64,000 nucleotides of DNA. It comes from Hyperoodon ampullatus. Its lineage: Eukaryota > Chordata > Mammalia > Artiodactyla > Ziphiidae. Below, piece by piece: positions 35,267-46,900 of this stretch. The stretch is from assembly GCA_949752795.1 (NCBI GenBank), contig OX457061.1:126819530-126883529 (forward strand), given 5' to 3'. Position numbers and translations under genes: made by a program. The notes under the pieces were generated by a model that was not told the origin of the DNA, searched no databases, and saw only the letters and a list, made by a program, of their open reading frames with translations. How positions within the stretch are numbered: the stretch's first letter is position 1; each line of letters begins with the position of its first letter.

Positions 35267-35537
35267 GTTAAACATGGGCGATGTGTTTAAGTTAATCACA
35301 GATTTTGTGCTTGTCACTCAGACCATCAGGTAGAGTAAACGCCCCTGCATGTGAAGTTCCTATAAGCAGCTGAACGTCTTTAAGTACAAAAAACCATGAT
35401 AATAATTGAAACACTTCATCTCGTACAGGATCTCACTAAGTGAATTATACGATGACAAAGGTGACAACGTTGTGTTGGCATTTAAACAACTAAGTGAAGC
35501 ATTTGACAGAAAGCTTGGGGGAAAAGAACGACCCTGA
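35267..35537 (+). CDS. Second, diverged copy of the last two DDX60 coding exons
   Basis: Two exons (35267-35329, 63 bp; 35429-35537, 109 bp) separated by a 99-bp intron. The first starts after CTATAG and ends before GTAGAG, encoding LNMGDVFKLITDFVLVTQTI after a split arginine codon. The second starts after GTACAG, encodes ISLSELYDDKGDNVVLAFKQ, then LSEAFDRKLGGKERP, and stops at TGA 35535-35537. By eye, identity to the proximal pair is 8 of 20 and about 16 of 33 residues. Exon length, phase 2 boundaries and open frame are kept, with no stop or frameshift. No homologues of the upstream exons (2906, 4584, 6904) were seen between 10.4 and 35.2 kb. It may be an alternative DDX60 3' end or the relic of a tandem DDX60/DDX60L copy. 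Confidence 0.75.
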
Positions 35538-35599
35538 CCGTGTCCAATTTTCCTGAGTCCTGTGCGCCTAGGAGACAGAGATAGCCAGAACGCCACCCT

Positions 35600-36150
35600 T
35601 TGTGTTTCAGGACATGGGTCGCTGCCCGTTCCTGCGTGACTAAGAGGAGGCTTGCAAACAACCCCTGGTTCCCTGTGACCATCCTCAACACACCCTCCAA
35701 ATTCTCATGCTTTGTCTCAAAAAGGATTAGCTGAACTGATTTCTCCTGCTGACCAACTGGACAAAATACCTGCTAACTTGACCAAATATTAGTCAGGCTT
35801 CTCCCATCTGCCCCACAAGTCCCTGAACTTTAATCCACCCTTAGGCTCCTCCTGAAAGCTGCCCGGAGGGGTCCCCAGATCACCTGTCCCTGCCCCAACC
35901 CCAGGTCACTGTGAGGTGAACTGTGCAATCACACCACACACACCCCCATACCCCTCACCTGATCATTTCCAGCCTTGTTTACTAATCCCTATAAATTGAA
36001 GATCTTTTTCTGCTGACCTTTGAGACCCCTGCACATCCCACGGTCATAGTGTTTTCCCTTTGCAGTAGGCTTTTCCACTTACTGCAATGGTCTTTTCCAA
36101 TAAATCTCTTCTTACCTAAGTCCAGATTTGTTTTTGATTCGATTTTCACG
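35600..36150 (+). repeat. Candidate solitary ERV-type LTR
   Basis: C-rich U3-like sequence, then a TATA-like ctataaattg (35989-), then AATAAA at 36099-36104 about 110 bp on, followed by a T/G-rich U5-like tail. This order and spacing is that of a retroviral LTR. Edges are not defined (no clear TG..CA or target duplication), so it could be another repeat class. No viral coding sequence is present. Confidence 0.4.
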
Positions 36151-37180
36151 CTGCGCTAAAGACGTAATAGATATTACTTAACTAAGGTATAGATTTCACA
36201 ATTTATTGAACAGCGTATATAAAGATATCTTAGGGTGGAAAGTTTTTCATTAGATATCTAAGTTCTCATCAGGAATTCTAACATTTTTCTTCTAAGAGTT
36301 TTAGCTTGTGTAATAGCTATGCTAAATGTCTCAAATAATTACTACTTTGGCTTGAAATGCTAATGATTTTTTTTAAAGGCAGAAATAAAACCCAAGTTAA
36401 AATTGTACAACATCATACACTGTAGCAGTGAGCTGAACTCTTAAAAGTAGTTTCAGATGACTAATTATTACACGTTTCTAAATGTCCTGCATTCTTCCCC
36501 CAGGCAGACCCCAGGTTCTGAGCACATTCTCCATGTCCCTGAGACCAGTGGGGACACATCTACAGAGACTAGGCTGTGAGCCATTGAGAGTGCTCCACGT
36601 GGAATAAAGCACATCTGCCAGCGTCACTAGTACGTCTAGATTCATTGCCTGTGTGTCCACATTTGCCTTGCTTGCCTTCCTTAACTGCTGCTTTCTGTGA
36701 CCGCATTTGTGTGTCCTCCCCTGCGTATCCTGGGAGCTTATCCCTCCGTCTTGGGCTCACCCATCTCTGTCCCTGCTTTTGCTCTTGGCTAGACAGTGGC
36801 GTCAAACTCGATTCTCCCCCCAAATCTGACTCAGTGAGTACTTTTTCTTTGCTGCTCGTAATTTACCAGATCTACAGACACAGAAGGGAACGGCCTTGAC
36901 CAATGGCACAGATTGTAGTTACTTCCCAGATAGGCTTTGATGCTGATGTTGAGGAGTGAAGACAAACAAGCAGCAGGGACTCTGCTGCCGTTGCCGGGGC
37001 GAGTGGCTGGCTAGGCACTAACGCCAAGAACAGCAATAGCCAGAGATGTTGCCTTTACCAGAGGGGTTGTCAAATACACAGCACTCACGTACACGCGTGC
37101 GCACACACATGCCTATTTTTCCATCTAAGTCTCTTACACAGCTAAGCTTGACAAGTATATATCTGGCTGTATTCTGCTGT
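36150..37180. other. Intergenic between convergent gene ends, nothing recognised
   Basis: No exon or clear repeat. A short CA-type run (cacgcgtgcgcacacaca) lies near 37,095. The frames at 36,569-36,899 show no recognisable content. Confidence 0.4.
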
Positions 37181-37391
37181 TTTTTTTTTTTTTTTTTTTG
37201 CGGTACACGGGTCTCTCACTGTAGTGGCCTCTCCCGTTGCGGAGCACAGGCTCTGGACGAGCAGGCTCAGTGGCCATGGCTCACGGGCCCAGCTGCTCCG
37301 CAGCATGTGGGATCTTCCCGGACCGGGGCACGAACCCATGTCCCCTGCATCGGCAGGCGGACTCTCAATCACTGCGCCACCAGGGAAGCCC
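37181..37391 (-). repeat. CHR-2-type SINE, antisense
   Basis: Target duplication tattctgctgttt (from 37170; 37392). Just beyond the presumed ANXA10 poly(A) site. Confidence 0.95.
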
Positions 37392-37589
37392 TATTCTGCT
37401 GTTTTATACCTTTATTTTCATTTAAAGGGGACTGAGATGTTCACTTTGGCTTTACTGCGTTTGTCCAGAGTCTCGAGTAGGGAAGGGGATGGCCATGCAC
37501 CCCGTTTCCATCATCTCCCACAGCATGCTGGGACAGCTGTAAGCAGACCCACTCCTTGTAGGGAATTGACGGTTCACATTAAATAACAT

Positions 37590-37874
37590 ATGTCAATGCA
37601 ATAATGTCTTTTATTATTCTGTTACACGCAATCTAACAAATTCCTGATTTAGATATGTGCAAATCCAATCTCATACACTTTTGTCAATAGGTTTTTTTGA
37701 ATAACCTATTGATAATAATTATTCTTGGAATAATTTTAAAGAGAGAAAAGAGAAAAGAGAGAAATAGGATTCTATAGTTTTGTAATAATGCTACTAACAA
37801 TGCATATTAATCACATAATCTGTATTTTGACGTGTCTCTGAAGATGAGTGCATCCTCCAAATCCTTCTTTTTAT
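37590..37874 (-). other. Probable ANXA10 3' UTR
   Basis: AT-rich sequence after the stop. On the minus strand a second AATAAA lies at 37615-37610, about 260 bp from the stop, and is a plausible main poly(A) signal. The end is inferred. A CHR-2 SINE lies just beyond, at 37181-37391. Confidence 0.5.
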
Positions 37875-37943
37875 TTAGTAATCGTCAACATCCCCGGCAC
37901 AGATGGCAAGCAGAGCCTTCTCGTAATGCCCTGAAGCGAAATG
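37875..37943 (-). CDS. ANXA10: ANXA10 exon 12, coding part with stop
   Basis: 69 bp. It encodes [20 protein letters not shown], then DY, then TAA at 37877-37875. Acceptor CTTTTCAG. The stop codon overlaps an AATAAA hexamer (TAAATAAAAAG on the minus strand). Confidence 0.95.
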   Translation of the reverse strand, partial: HFASGHYEKALLAICAGDVDDY

Positions 37944-40939
37944 CTGAAAAGAAGAAAATATAATGTATTTGAAATACAATGTCATAGTATTTCTAAAAAG
38001 AAGCATAATTCCTCTGAACTATAGAATGAAAGACCATGGGCCGTTAGCATCACAAAAATTATTTATTTTTTTCATCTAAATATTTAATATGCCCTGAGAA
38101 CTATTCCCTGGAAGTTACTGAAAAATAATACCATGGTTATAATCAATAGAACGAAGTTTATATAAAGTTGATGGAACCCTAATGTGTTTTTTTTTTTTTT
38201 TTTTTTTTTTGCGGTGCTCGGGCCTCTCACTGTTGTGGCCTCTTCCGTTGCGGAGCACAGGCTCCAGATGCGCAGGCTCAGCGGCCATGGCTCACGGGCC
38301 CAGCTGCTCCGCAGCATGTGGGATCTTCCTGGACCGGGGCACGAACCCATGTCCCCTGCATCGGCAGGCGGACTCTCAACCACTGCGCCACAAGGGAAGC
38401 CCCCTAATGTGTTTTTATAAGAAGAATAACTTCCAGTAGAATCACATCTTCTCCTCAACTTGAAAGAGGTGTCCTCATTTATTGTTGTAAATCATTGTAG
38501 AGTCTGGAGGGCAGATTGGGCAATATGCCTCAGATGGCTTAAAAATGTTTATAGTCATTAATGCAGAAAGTCTGCTTCAAGAAATCTGTCCTAAGGAAAT
38601 AATGATCAATTATTGATGAGGCCAAGATTTAGGCTCCAAAATATACACCATAATATTATGTATAATAGTGAAAAAGTAAAAAGCAATAAATAATAATGTG
38701 GGGCAGTTTATGTACTTTAGAACTTCTACAGTGGGATCCATGATTTAATAAAAATATTTCTTTAAGTAGTAAAACATTTTTTAAAAGAAAACGTGTACAA
38801 AAAAATATTGTTATTGGTTATCTGTGGTGGAGAATTAGGGCCATTTTAATCCTTTTACCATGCTTCCATAGTTTCTAAGTTTTTCAAAAAAAATGATAGT
38901 AATAAATAAAAGGAATTATAAAACTTATCTTTGTTAAAAGTCAACTCTCACATGCATGTTCTCATACACAAAGTTGTGTAATTATAATTCACTGCCTTAA
39001 ATGCACATAGTAAAGTTGCATTAATCATATGTGAATATTAGTAGATTTTGAGGTGGCTGTCGTTAATTGCTGTATAGGTATTAGAAGTAGTTTATTCATT
39101 TAGAAAATGAGTTATGACACGCATTTCTCAATGAGAAATGTTTAGCACCACTAAAAGTTTAAGGTTTTGAAGGTGGCTGTAAGGAGAGTTTTATCAAAGA
39201 TGAAGGAGGAAGATGTCTCTTAAATGCTCCATTAACCCTTCCTCTTGGAAAGCACTTCAGCTCCCTGAGGGCCTACAAGGTCTTCTGGGTTGTGTGATCT
39301 CTTGCTCCTTGGGTTGTCAAGTTTCTTCCGTATCTTTCAATAAACTAAAAAGCTATTTTATGCAATTGAAAATTTCAATGGAAACAATGTGGACAAGGTA
39401 ACAGGATTTAGCTATGTGCAAAATATACATTAAGATACATTCTAGGACCCTGTGCTTGGGGTAATGCTCTGAGGGTGCCATCTTGAAGTTCTTTATACTT
39501 TTTTGAACGAGGGGTCAAACGTTTTCATTTTCCATGGGGTGCCCCAAATTACATAGATGGTCCTACATATTCTGATAATTCTTTGCTAGGTTTTATCAAA
39601 ATCCAGGCTAAAGCTTAGGTGTATCAGAATGAAGAAACTACCGGCCTGTTGACTTCTGAGTCGTTGCTTCTTGGCATGAGCTTCAAGGGCTCATGGGATG
39701 GCAATGTGCAGAATTTTGCACCCACGTGATGGGATCTGACTGGCTGCCGTCTCCTATGACAACACAGGAGAGCTGATCTCAGAAAGCTCTTCACAATTTA
39801 TGGGCCCTTCTTGCAAAACGTTTTCTTCCTGGTGCTGATCATTCTTGGGCGTTTAGCTTGCAGATCCTCATCACATGATCGTGGGATGAATAGTTTACAT
39901 GACAAACCAATGACTTTTGCTTAAAACGCATCAAAGAGGAATAAGTTTTGTCACCGAGGTGAAGGGATTTTTCTCACCTGTTGCGCTAAGGCTGCCCGAC
40001 CTACTAATGTAGATGATCCCAGCCAGAATATTTAACTTTTTAGATTCCACTGTGAAGTTACTTAAATTACAGCTCTTGTTTCAGTTTCGAAAAGGATCAA
40101 ATATGGGTGCAAAGAAATCACGTGTAGGAGACTTACTTTGATATCATGGAAGAGGGACTTCCCGTATCTCTCTTTGTATCGTTTCCTTATGGTCATCAGG
40201 TCTATTTCACTTCTGGCAATTAGAATCCTGATCACGGTTTTATTATGGAAACCAAAGTCCTAAAAGACACAGCCAAGGGGAGACAAATAATAAGGAAACA
40301 GCACCTTAAAGTCAGTCTCTCTAAAATCGACTCATCCTCTTTTCTGTGGCCGTGTGCTCCTGGTCCTGTATCCCTCAAGCCCTGGCATCCCCACCCACGG
40401 GCATCGACTCAGACTCCACCTCCCCTCTGTGACCCGCCCCCCCCGGGCCCCCACACGGTACACACACAGTCAAGTGGTCCATCTACTCTGCTTCTTAAGT
40501 GCCCTCTAATCTCTATTTCCAGAGTCATAGCCTTGATGCTGGCCCTCATCACTTCACCTGATTCTGCAATAATCCTCCCTTTTATTTAAAAAAACATTTT
40601 TTTTTGGAGTGTAGTTGATTTACAATGTTGTGTTAGCTTCTGCTGTACAGCAAAGTGATTCAGTTATACATGTACATATATATATATATCTCCACTCTTT
40701 TTTAGATTCTTTTCCCATATAGCCCATTACAGAGTGTTGAGTAGAGTCCCCTGAGCTATATAGTAGGACCTTATTAGTTATCCATTTTATACGTAGTAGT
40801 GTGTATATGTCAGTCCCAATCTCCTAATTTATCCCTCTCCCCTTACCCCTTGGCAACCATAAGTTTGTTTTCTATGTCTGAGACTCTATAATTCTCCCTT
40901 TAAAACCTGGTCAACCCCCCCACTGTCTCCTGAACACTG

Positions 40940-40985
<46 letters not shown>

Positions 40986-43900
40986 TGGTATGCGGGCCTC
41001 TCACTGTTGTGGCCTCTCCCGTTGCGGAGCACAGGCTCCGGATGCGCAGGCTCAGCAGCCATGGCTCACGGGCCCAGCCGCTCCGCGGCATATGGGATCC
41101 TCCCAGACCGGGGCACGAACCCGTATCCCCTGCATCGGCAGGCGGACTCTCAACCACTGCGCCACCAGGGAGGCCCCTGAACACTGCATTTTAAGATGCA
41201 GATCTGATCATGTGCTCTTTCTAGGTAAAAATTCTTCCTGGGTTGGGATGTGGGTCCCAACTCTGTTAGATGAACGTCAGCGTTTCTAAGACGGCAATTA
41301 TATTTTTATTTTATCGTCTGCTTATTGTGGAAAACTGTAAATGTAAGAATTCCAGGTACTCAAAATATTTGCTGATTTAATACTGATTTCAATACTGAAA
41401 AATACACAGCCATCCCTTTCTGTGTACTAGGTCCGGAACGAATACCGCTTCACAAAGCAATTTCAACTTGTCTGTTCAAATGGAGTACTGGTGACATCCA
41501 GTGGCCAGGAAGCAGCAGCTAATTTTTGATGTCTGAATGTTTTCGGTGTAGACCTACTAACAAACTTTTCCATAATTTGAAGTGATGAAAATGAATGATC
41601 CAGCCAACTTCCCATATTTAAATTGTGTATCATTCGCTTAGAATAAACTGGAGAAAAACAGAGATTTTCTTTGGCGAGAGCTGGTGAAGACAGCTTTTGA
41701 ACAATACTTGACATTGGCAGGAGGCCCTTGTATATGAACACTCTGATTACTGGAATATACACTCCTCTGCTGTACCTGCAAACTGTTCGTGAGTACACAT
41801 ACCTTTCTTTTTGCATTGACACACACAGCAAAGGTAGAGTTTTTATTTATTATTAGGATAATTGGCCCTCACTTTGGGCGTCATTGGAATCAGAATAATG
41901 TGATTATTTTCCCAAGGTCATTCACAAGTGAAGCTTTACTCTTTGTTGGAGAAGGAAACGGTTGATGTCATACAATATCCTTGCCCAATACACTTTTAAA
42001 TATAGTTAATCAAATCCACCTTTATTCTTGGAAATAGAATCAAAAACAAGCAGAGGACTGTGAGCACTGATCTTCGTCCTGTGTTCTGAGGATACATGGG
42101 TTCTTGTACCTCATAAAAAATACTTGTACGTCAATAAAAATAACTAAATAAAATGTTCTTGATGATTAGCATATTATCCAAGCTTGCTTGCTACCTCTAA
42201 GAAGTTGGTGTATAACAATTACTTTGAGGATAAAACACTCCCTTAAAATGATTGTACCACTGAATTTTTTTTAATGATTTTCTTTGAGTTTTCGGGGCTA
42301 TGACATGTATAGTGATTTGCATGAGACCTTTTCATTTTCTAAATATTTTTGTGCACATTGTGGATGAGATATTCATTGTCTCATGCACATAAGTGTTTGT
42401 TTCTTTGAAAATGAATGCACCAAAGATGTGCAGTTGATTATCACCCAAAACTAAAAAACATTCTCACTTAATTACAAAAATAGCGTTAGAGTTTATTGTT
42501 GTCTAGCTGTCTCATTTTAAGTGTTTTTTAAAATAATACTTTATGTTTAAAAATAACCACTCACGTTTTGTGTTTTTAAAGTTCAGGAATGCAGCCATTT
42601 CCTTCTGAGAGTTTGTAATGTTTTGACATTTTCTGCTTGATGCCATATGTTGTGTAATTGCCTGAGTATGAGGGGGTGGTCTTCATATGTGGTAAAAGCA
42701 TTTGGACCTACCAGTTTCTCCAGATGCTAAGAAAGGCTAAAGCACATCTCCCTGGGGGGAGAGGCCCCAAGGAATACTTCTTAGGTACCTCTGTTTGATA
42801 CAGAAAGCAGAGCATTATCTTTATTTGATGGGTCTCATTTTGGTGTATATTTCTTCACTGGAGCATATTTTCTTTGAAATTAATATATTTGCATACAAAT
42901 TCAAATATGGGAATCAATATTTAAATAATTGAGGTAAAACTAGTCCTTTGAGAAAGTAGACATGATTTCTGGAGAAATTTTAAAAATACGTGGCTCATAC
43001 TTACATGGATTGCACTGTATAATCTGTAAGCAAAATAGGCTGGTTTGTCTCGAACACAGAGAACTAGGAAAAATCAGAGAGAAAAGAAGAAAGTTTGGGA
43101 GTGACAGTACATATTTCCTTCAAAATTTGGGAAACAATGAGAATGCTTTTTTTTTTTTCCAGTTACAATCCTGGAAGACTGATATTTTGTGAGTTCTCTG
43201 TGGGATCCCTCATTGTACATTGTATTAAAATGTCAACATTTAGAATAGTGGTAAAACCATAACCTTCTTTACAAGGGAAAGGAAGTTAGTATGTACAAGA
43301 TGAATTTAAAGGTGTGAGATCCCAATTACCTGAGAATTCAAGGTTTCCTAGTGTGCAAGTTGACAGCTGTTAGGAAGGGTATGGGTTCATGAAAGTTATT
43401 AGCTTGCCAGTTTAGTGCTTTGTATCAGTAGCCGATGCATGTTTCCTCTACAGAGTTAACATTCTGTCTAAATAATTAAATTCAGGGGAAAGTGACTCAA
43501 TCAAGAGCTTGCTCGTGCATCTTTAATTCAGTCAGAGCTAATCAGCATTCACTGTGCCAAACACATTGTTACTCACCAATTGCAACTAGCAGCTCTTGAA
43601 AGGATCCATCATAACATTCATTAATGGCATCTACTATGTCTTGCCCAGAAATAGTTTGAAATTCCTGGAAAACTTCAACAAATCGATATAATTCAAAGGA
43701 GATTTTATGAATATTATAATTTTAAAATGCAAACATGGATTTGATTGCTTATACACAGTGAAGGTAAATAAAGTATAGGGGTGGGTGTTGGGTTGCAGTA
43801 GGCCATCTTTTAAAATTTTTTAATGGACTTTTGTGTGTTATATATAGTAGAAAAAAACCAAAAAAGTATTTAAAAAAATAAGGGAGACAGAAAGTTACAG

Positions 43901-46900
43901 CAGTTTGGGAAAAGTCGAACAAAGCACCTGTAGGACCAGTAAGGCAGCTTCACACAAATCACGACTTCAGTAATAATGACCTTGGTTCATTACGGACTGT
44001 GTTCACCATATTCTTTTTTTTTTCTTTCTTTTTTTTTTTTTTTGCGGTATGCAGGCCTCTCACTGCTGCGGCCTCTCCCGTTGAGGAGCACAGACTCCGG
44101 ACGCGCAGGCTCAGCGGCCATGGCTCAGGGGCCCAGCCGCTCCGTGGCATGTGGGATCTTCCCAGACCGGGGCACAAACCCGTGTCCCCTGCATCGGCAG
44201 GCGGACTCTCAACCACTGCACCACCAGGGAAGCCCACCCATATTCTTTTTAAGACAACATATGATGCACCTAACAGGAGATAGGTAATATAGGTGAGTAA
44301 GTTCTCCATCAGAAACAGAGGTGGTTTTAAAAAGTTTAGTATTGAAAGGTTATGTGATTCAATTATTGGCAAAATAAAATTCTAGGGGAGCTTCAGCCTT
44401 AGCAATGTTGTTCGATGAGGCACGTCTGTATAAACCTAACCCCAAAGAGGTACCTTTGAGATAACTGGCTTTCCTCTCTTTATCTATAACACCTCCCTTT
44501 CCCCATTACCTACTTGCTTTTTATTCTCTAATCAGGGGGTAGCTGTAGAGAACAGAGGGCAGTTACCCAGCCACAGCTGCTGGTAGCTCTTGTTACACAG
44601 GATCATTTGCAAAAGCGTTTTGTGCTCCCCTGTCCTCTGCTGGCAGGCCTCCCACAGCACCTGAAACATCACAGGCCGTCAGGTAGCACCGCGGCCCCAG
44701 GCTGGCGTGCCCAAGGTCCCGCGGTCGCCCCAGGGCTGGCCCGTTACCATGGCGTCCTGGGCAGCCGTGGCAGGGTCCGTGTACCCTTCTTCCCTGGTTC
44801 CCTGTGAAGTAAGCACAGGTTTCCCTCTGTAAGTGCTCTGAATTGACAGCTTAGTAGGGAAACCGGGACACAAATCTTTGAGCCACGAAACACACTGGAG
44901 ACGCCTAAGAAAGTTCTGTCGTTAGTCGGAGTTAGTCTACATTTCTTGGGTTATGCAATGCAGGTCTTTTTAAACATGTGGGCACTTTTCATTTTTTCTT
45001 TGTAGCCGAGGTAATCTTTCAAGGGAGTTGACAAGTTTTTCGCTTTTCCGGTTCCCTGGGCGGTACCTCCGCCGCCCACCCCTTCAAACAGCGCCCACTG
45101 CCTGGCCGGCTGGTAGAGACGGGATTTTAACATCGTCAGAAGGAAAAGGCAGAGAGAAAGCGTGAGTTAATGCTCAGTCTCTGACTTGTAACATCTCATA
45201 TAGGCAACAGGAAAATAACCATGAAATCCAGAACGTGTGCAGTGAGAGGATTTTGTAAATTTGTTTCACTCCTGCCTCTTTATCATATGAAGAAAGAACA
45301 GACGTGGCCAAGCTGCCCTAAGAGAAGTGCTTTCAAACAGGAGGGAAGGAGAGCCCCCTAATGCAGGACCCTCTGGTCCCTGGGGGTTATGAGGGCAGAA
45401 AGAGGCAGGAGAGACACGTGATGAGACAGTTTAGTTAACCTTTCCTCTCCTTTGGGTCCAGATCTGGAGGAAATGCTTTTTCTTTCTTTTTTGACTTTGC
45501 TGAAAGAACACAGAGTACACTGTCTTCTGCTCCTGTCGTCTTTTCGGACTCTGGAAATGAACTCAGTGACAGAGCAAGATGGGGCAGCCGAAGCCCCAGA
45601 GACCCCTTCCTGAATTCATCTCAGTCCCGAAGCAGCACGAATGGGCCCCAGATCTCTCTTCTGCTCCTGATGGAGGAACTTGCCGGAGCCGGACAGGTGC
45701 AGTGGTTGATGGCCGCAGCAGGGCAGACCCTTCCAGCAGGCCAGGGCTGTGGGACAGACCGCGCTGGCTGGAACCCTGTGGGGAACACAGCCGGCCACTA
45801 GTGGGAGTCTTAGGCTCCAGAGAGAGCAAGGGTGAGGCCAAACCATCATGAAAGGTTACTTGGTTCCGATCCAGCTGAGACAGAAAAAGGGATATAAGTT
45901 AACCAGCTTAACTGGTCAAGTCTCGTCTTCTCAATGGGATTTGCCCTGACCAAGCTGTGCAACATCGTAACCTACCCGCCATCCCCTCCCCTGCCCTGCC
46001 GTATCCTTCATCACCTAACGTGCTGTGAAATGCACCAATTTGTTAGATTTCTCCTTAGCTGTCTGCATCCTCCGATAGAATGCAAGCTTCTGAAGACTGG
46101 GGTCTTTGTCTCTTTTGATAATTCCCAATTGTCCTTGGCACATTGGGGGCTTTTGAGAAATATTCACTGAGTCAGTACTGAACGAAGGAAGGGAAGTTAA
46201 AGAAATACCTTTTAGATGGCAGAATTTAAACACCAGTTAGTAGAAACGGGAAGATTTTCTGGATCGTTGAAGTGTTTTTTGTGATTTCCAATCAAACGAT
46301 GTAGCTAACTAAACACCTACGCATGCAAAGTCTGTGAGAAATATTCAAGAATTTTCTGCAGTTCTGAAATTTTTGTGAGAGATTTGATTTTTGGACATTT
46401 AACTTGAAATGGTGCCCATCTGTTTACTTCTTTGTGCAGTTAATTGCCAAAAGCACTTTAAGCAGACTGGTAGATTAAAAAAATGTGAATCAGTTTAATG
46501 TGTGATTTAGCTTTTCCCAGCAAGTGGATTTTGTCATATAAAAAGCCTAAGACAGTAGACTGGTAGGTGATGTAAATGCCAGAGAAACGGCATAAATGAC
46601 AGTTGGGGTTAGGGACAAAATAAAAATGTGAAAGGAAGAAATTAAAGGAATTAAAATCTGGCTGGAAGTATTTGGAGCAAAGTGGCTACAGATGATCCCC
46701 AGAGGCCTCAGGGCATGAGTCTGAGGAAGCATCACTTGGAGACTGCTGACAGCCAAGATGAGGACAGTTTCCATTTTTTCTGTCTGTGGAAACATTTATC
46801 ATCTGCAGGGTGATTTGCACATATGGATTAATTGATCTCTAAGCGACTAACTTTTCATTATTTGACAGATACTTAGATCTCCTGTAAATCTGGTTTAATA

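Noticed and set aside
45563..45851. Overlapping open frames on both strands in ANXA10 intron 6
   Set aside because: G+C-rich intron sequence without domains, repeats or splice logic; open frames on both strands are expected at this composition.
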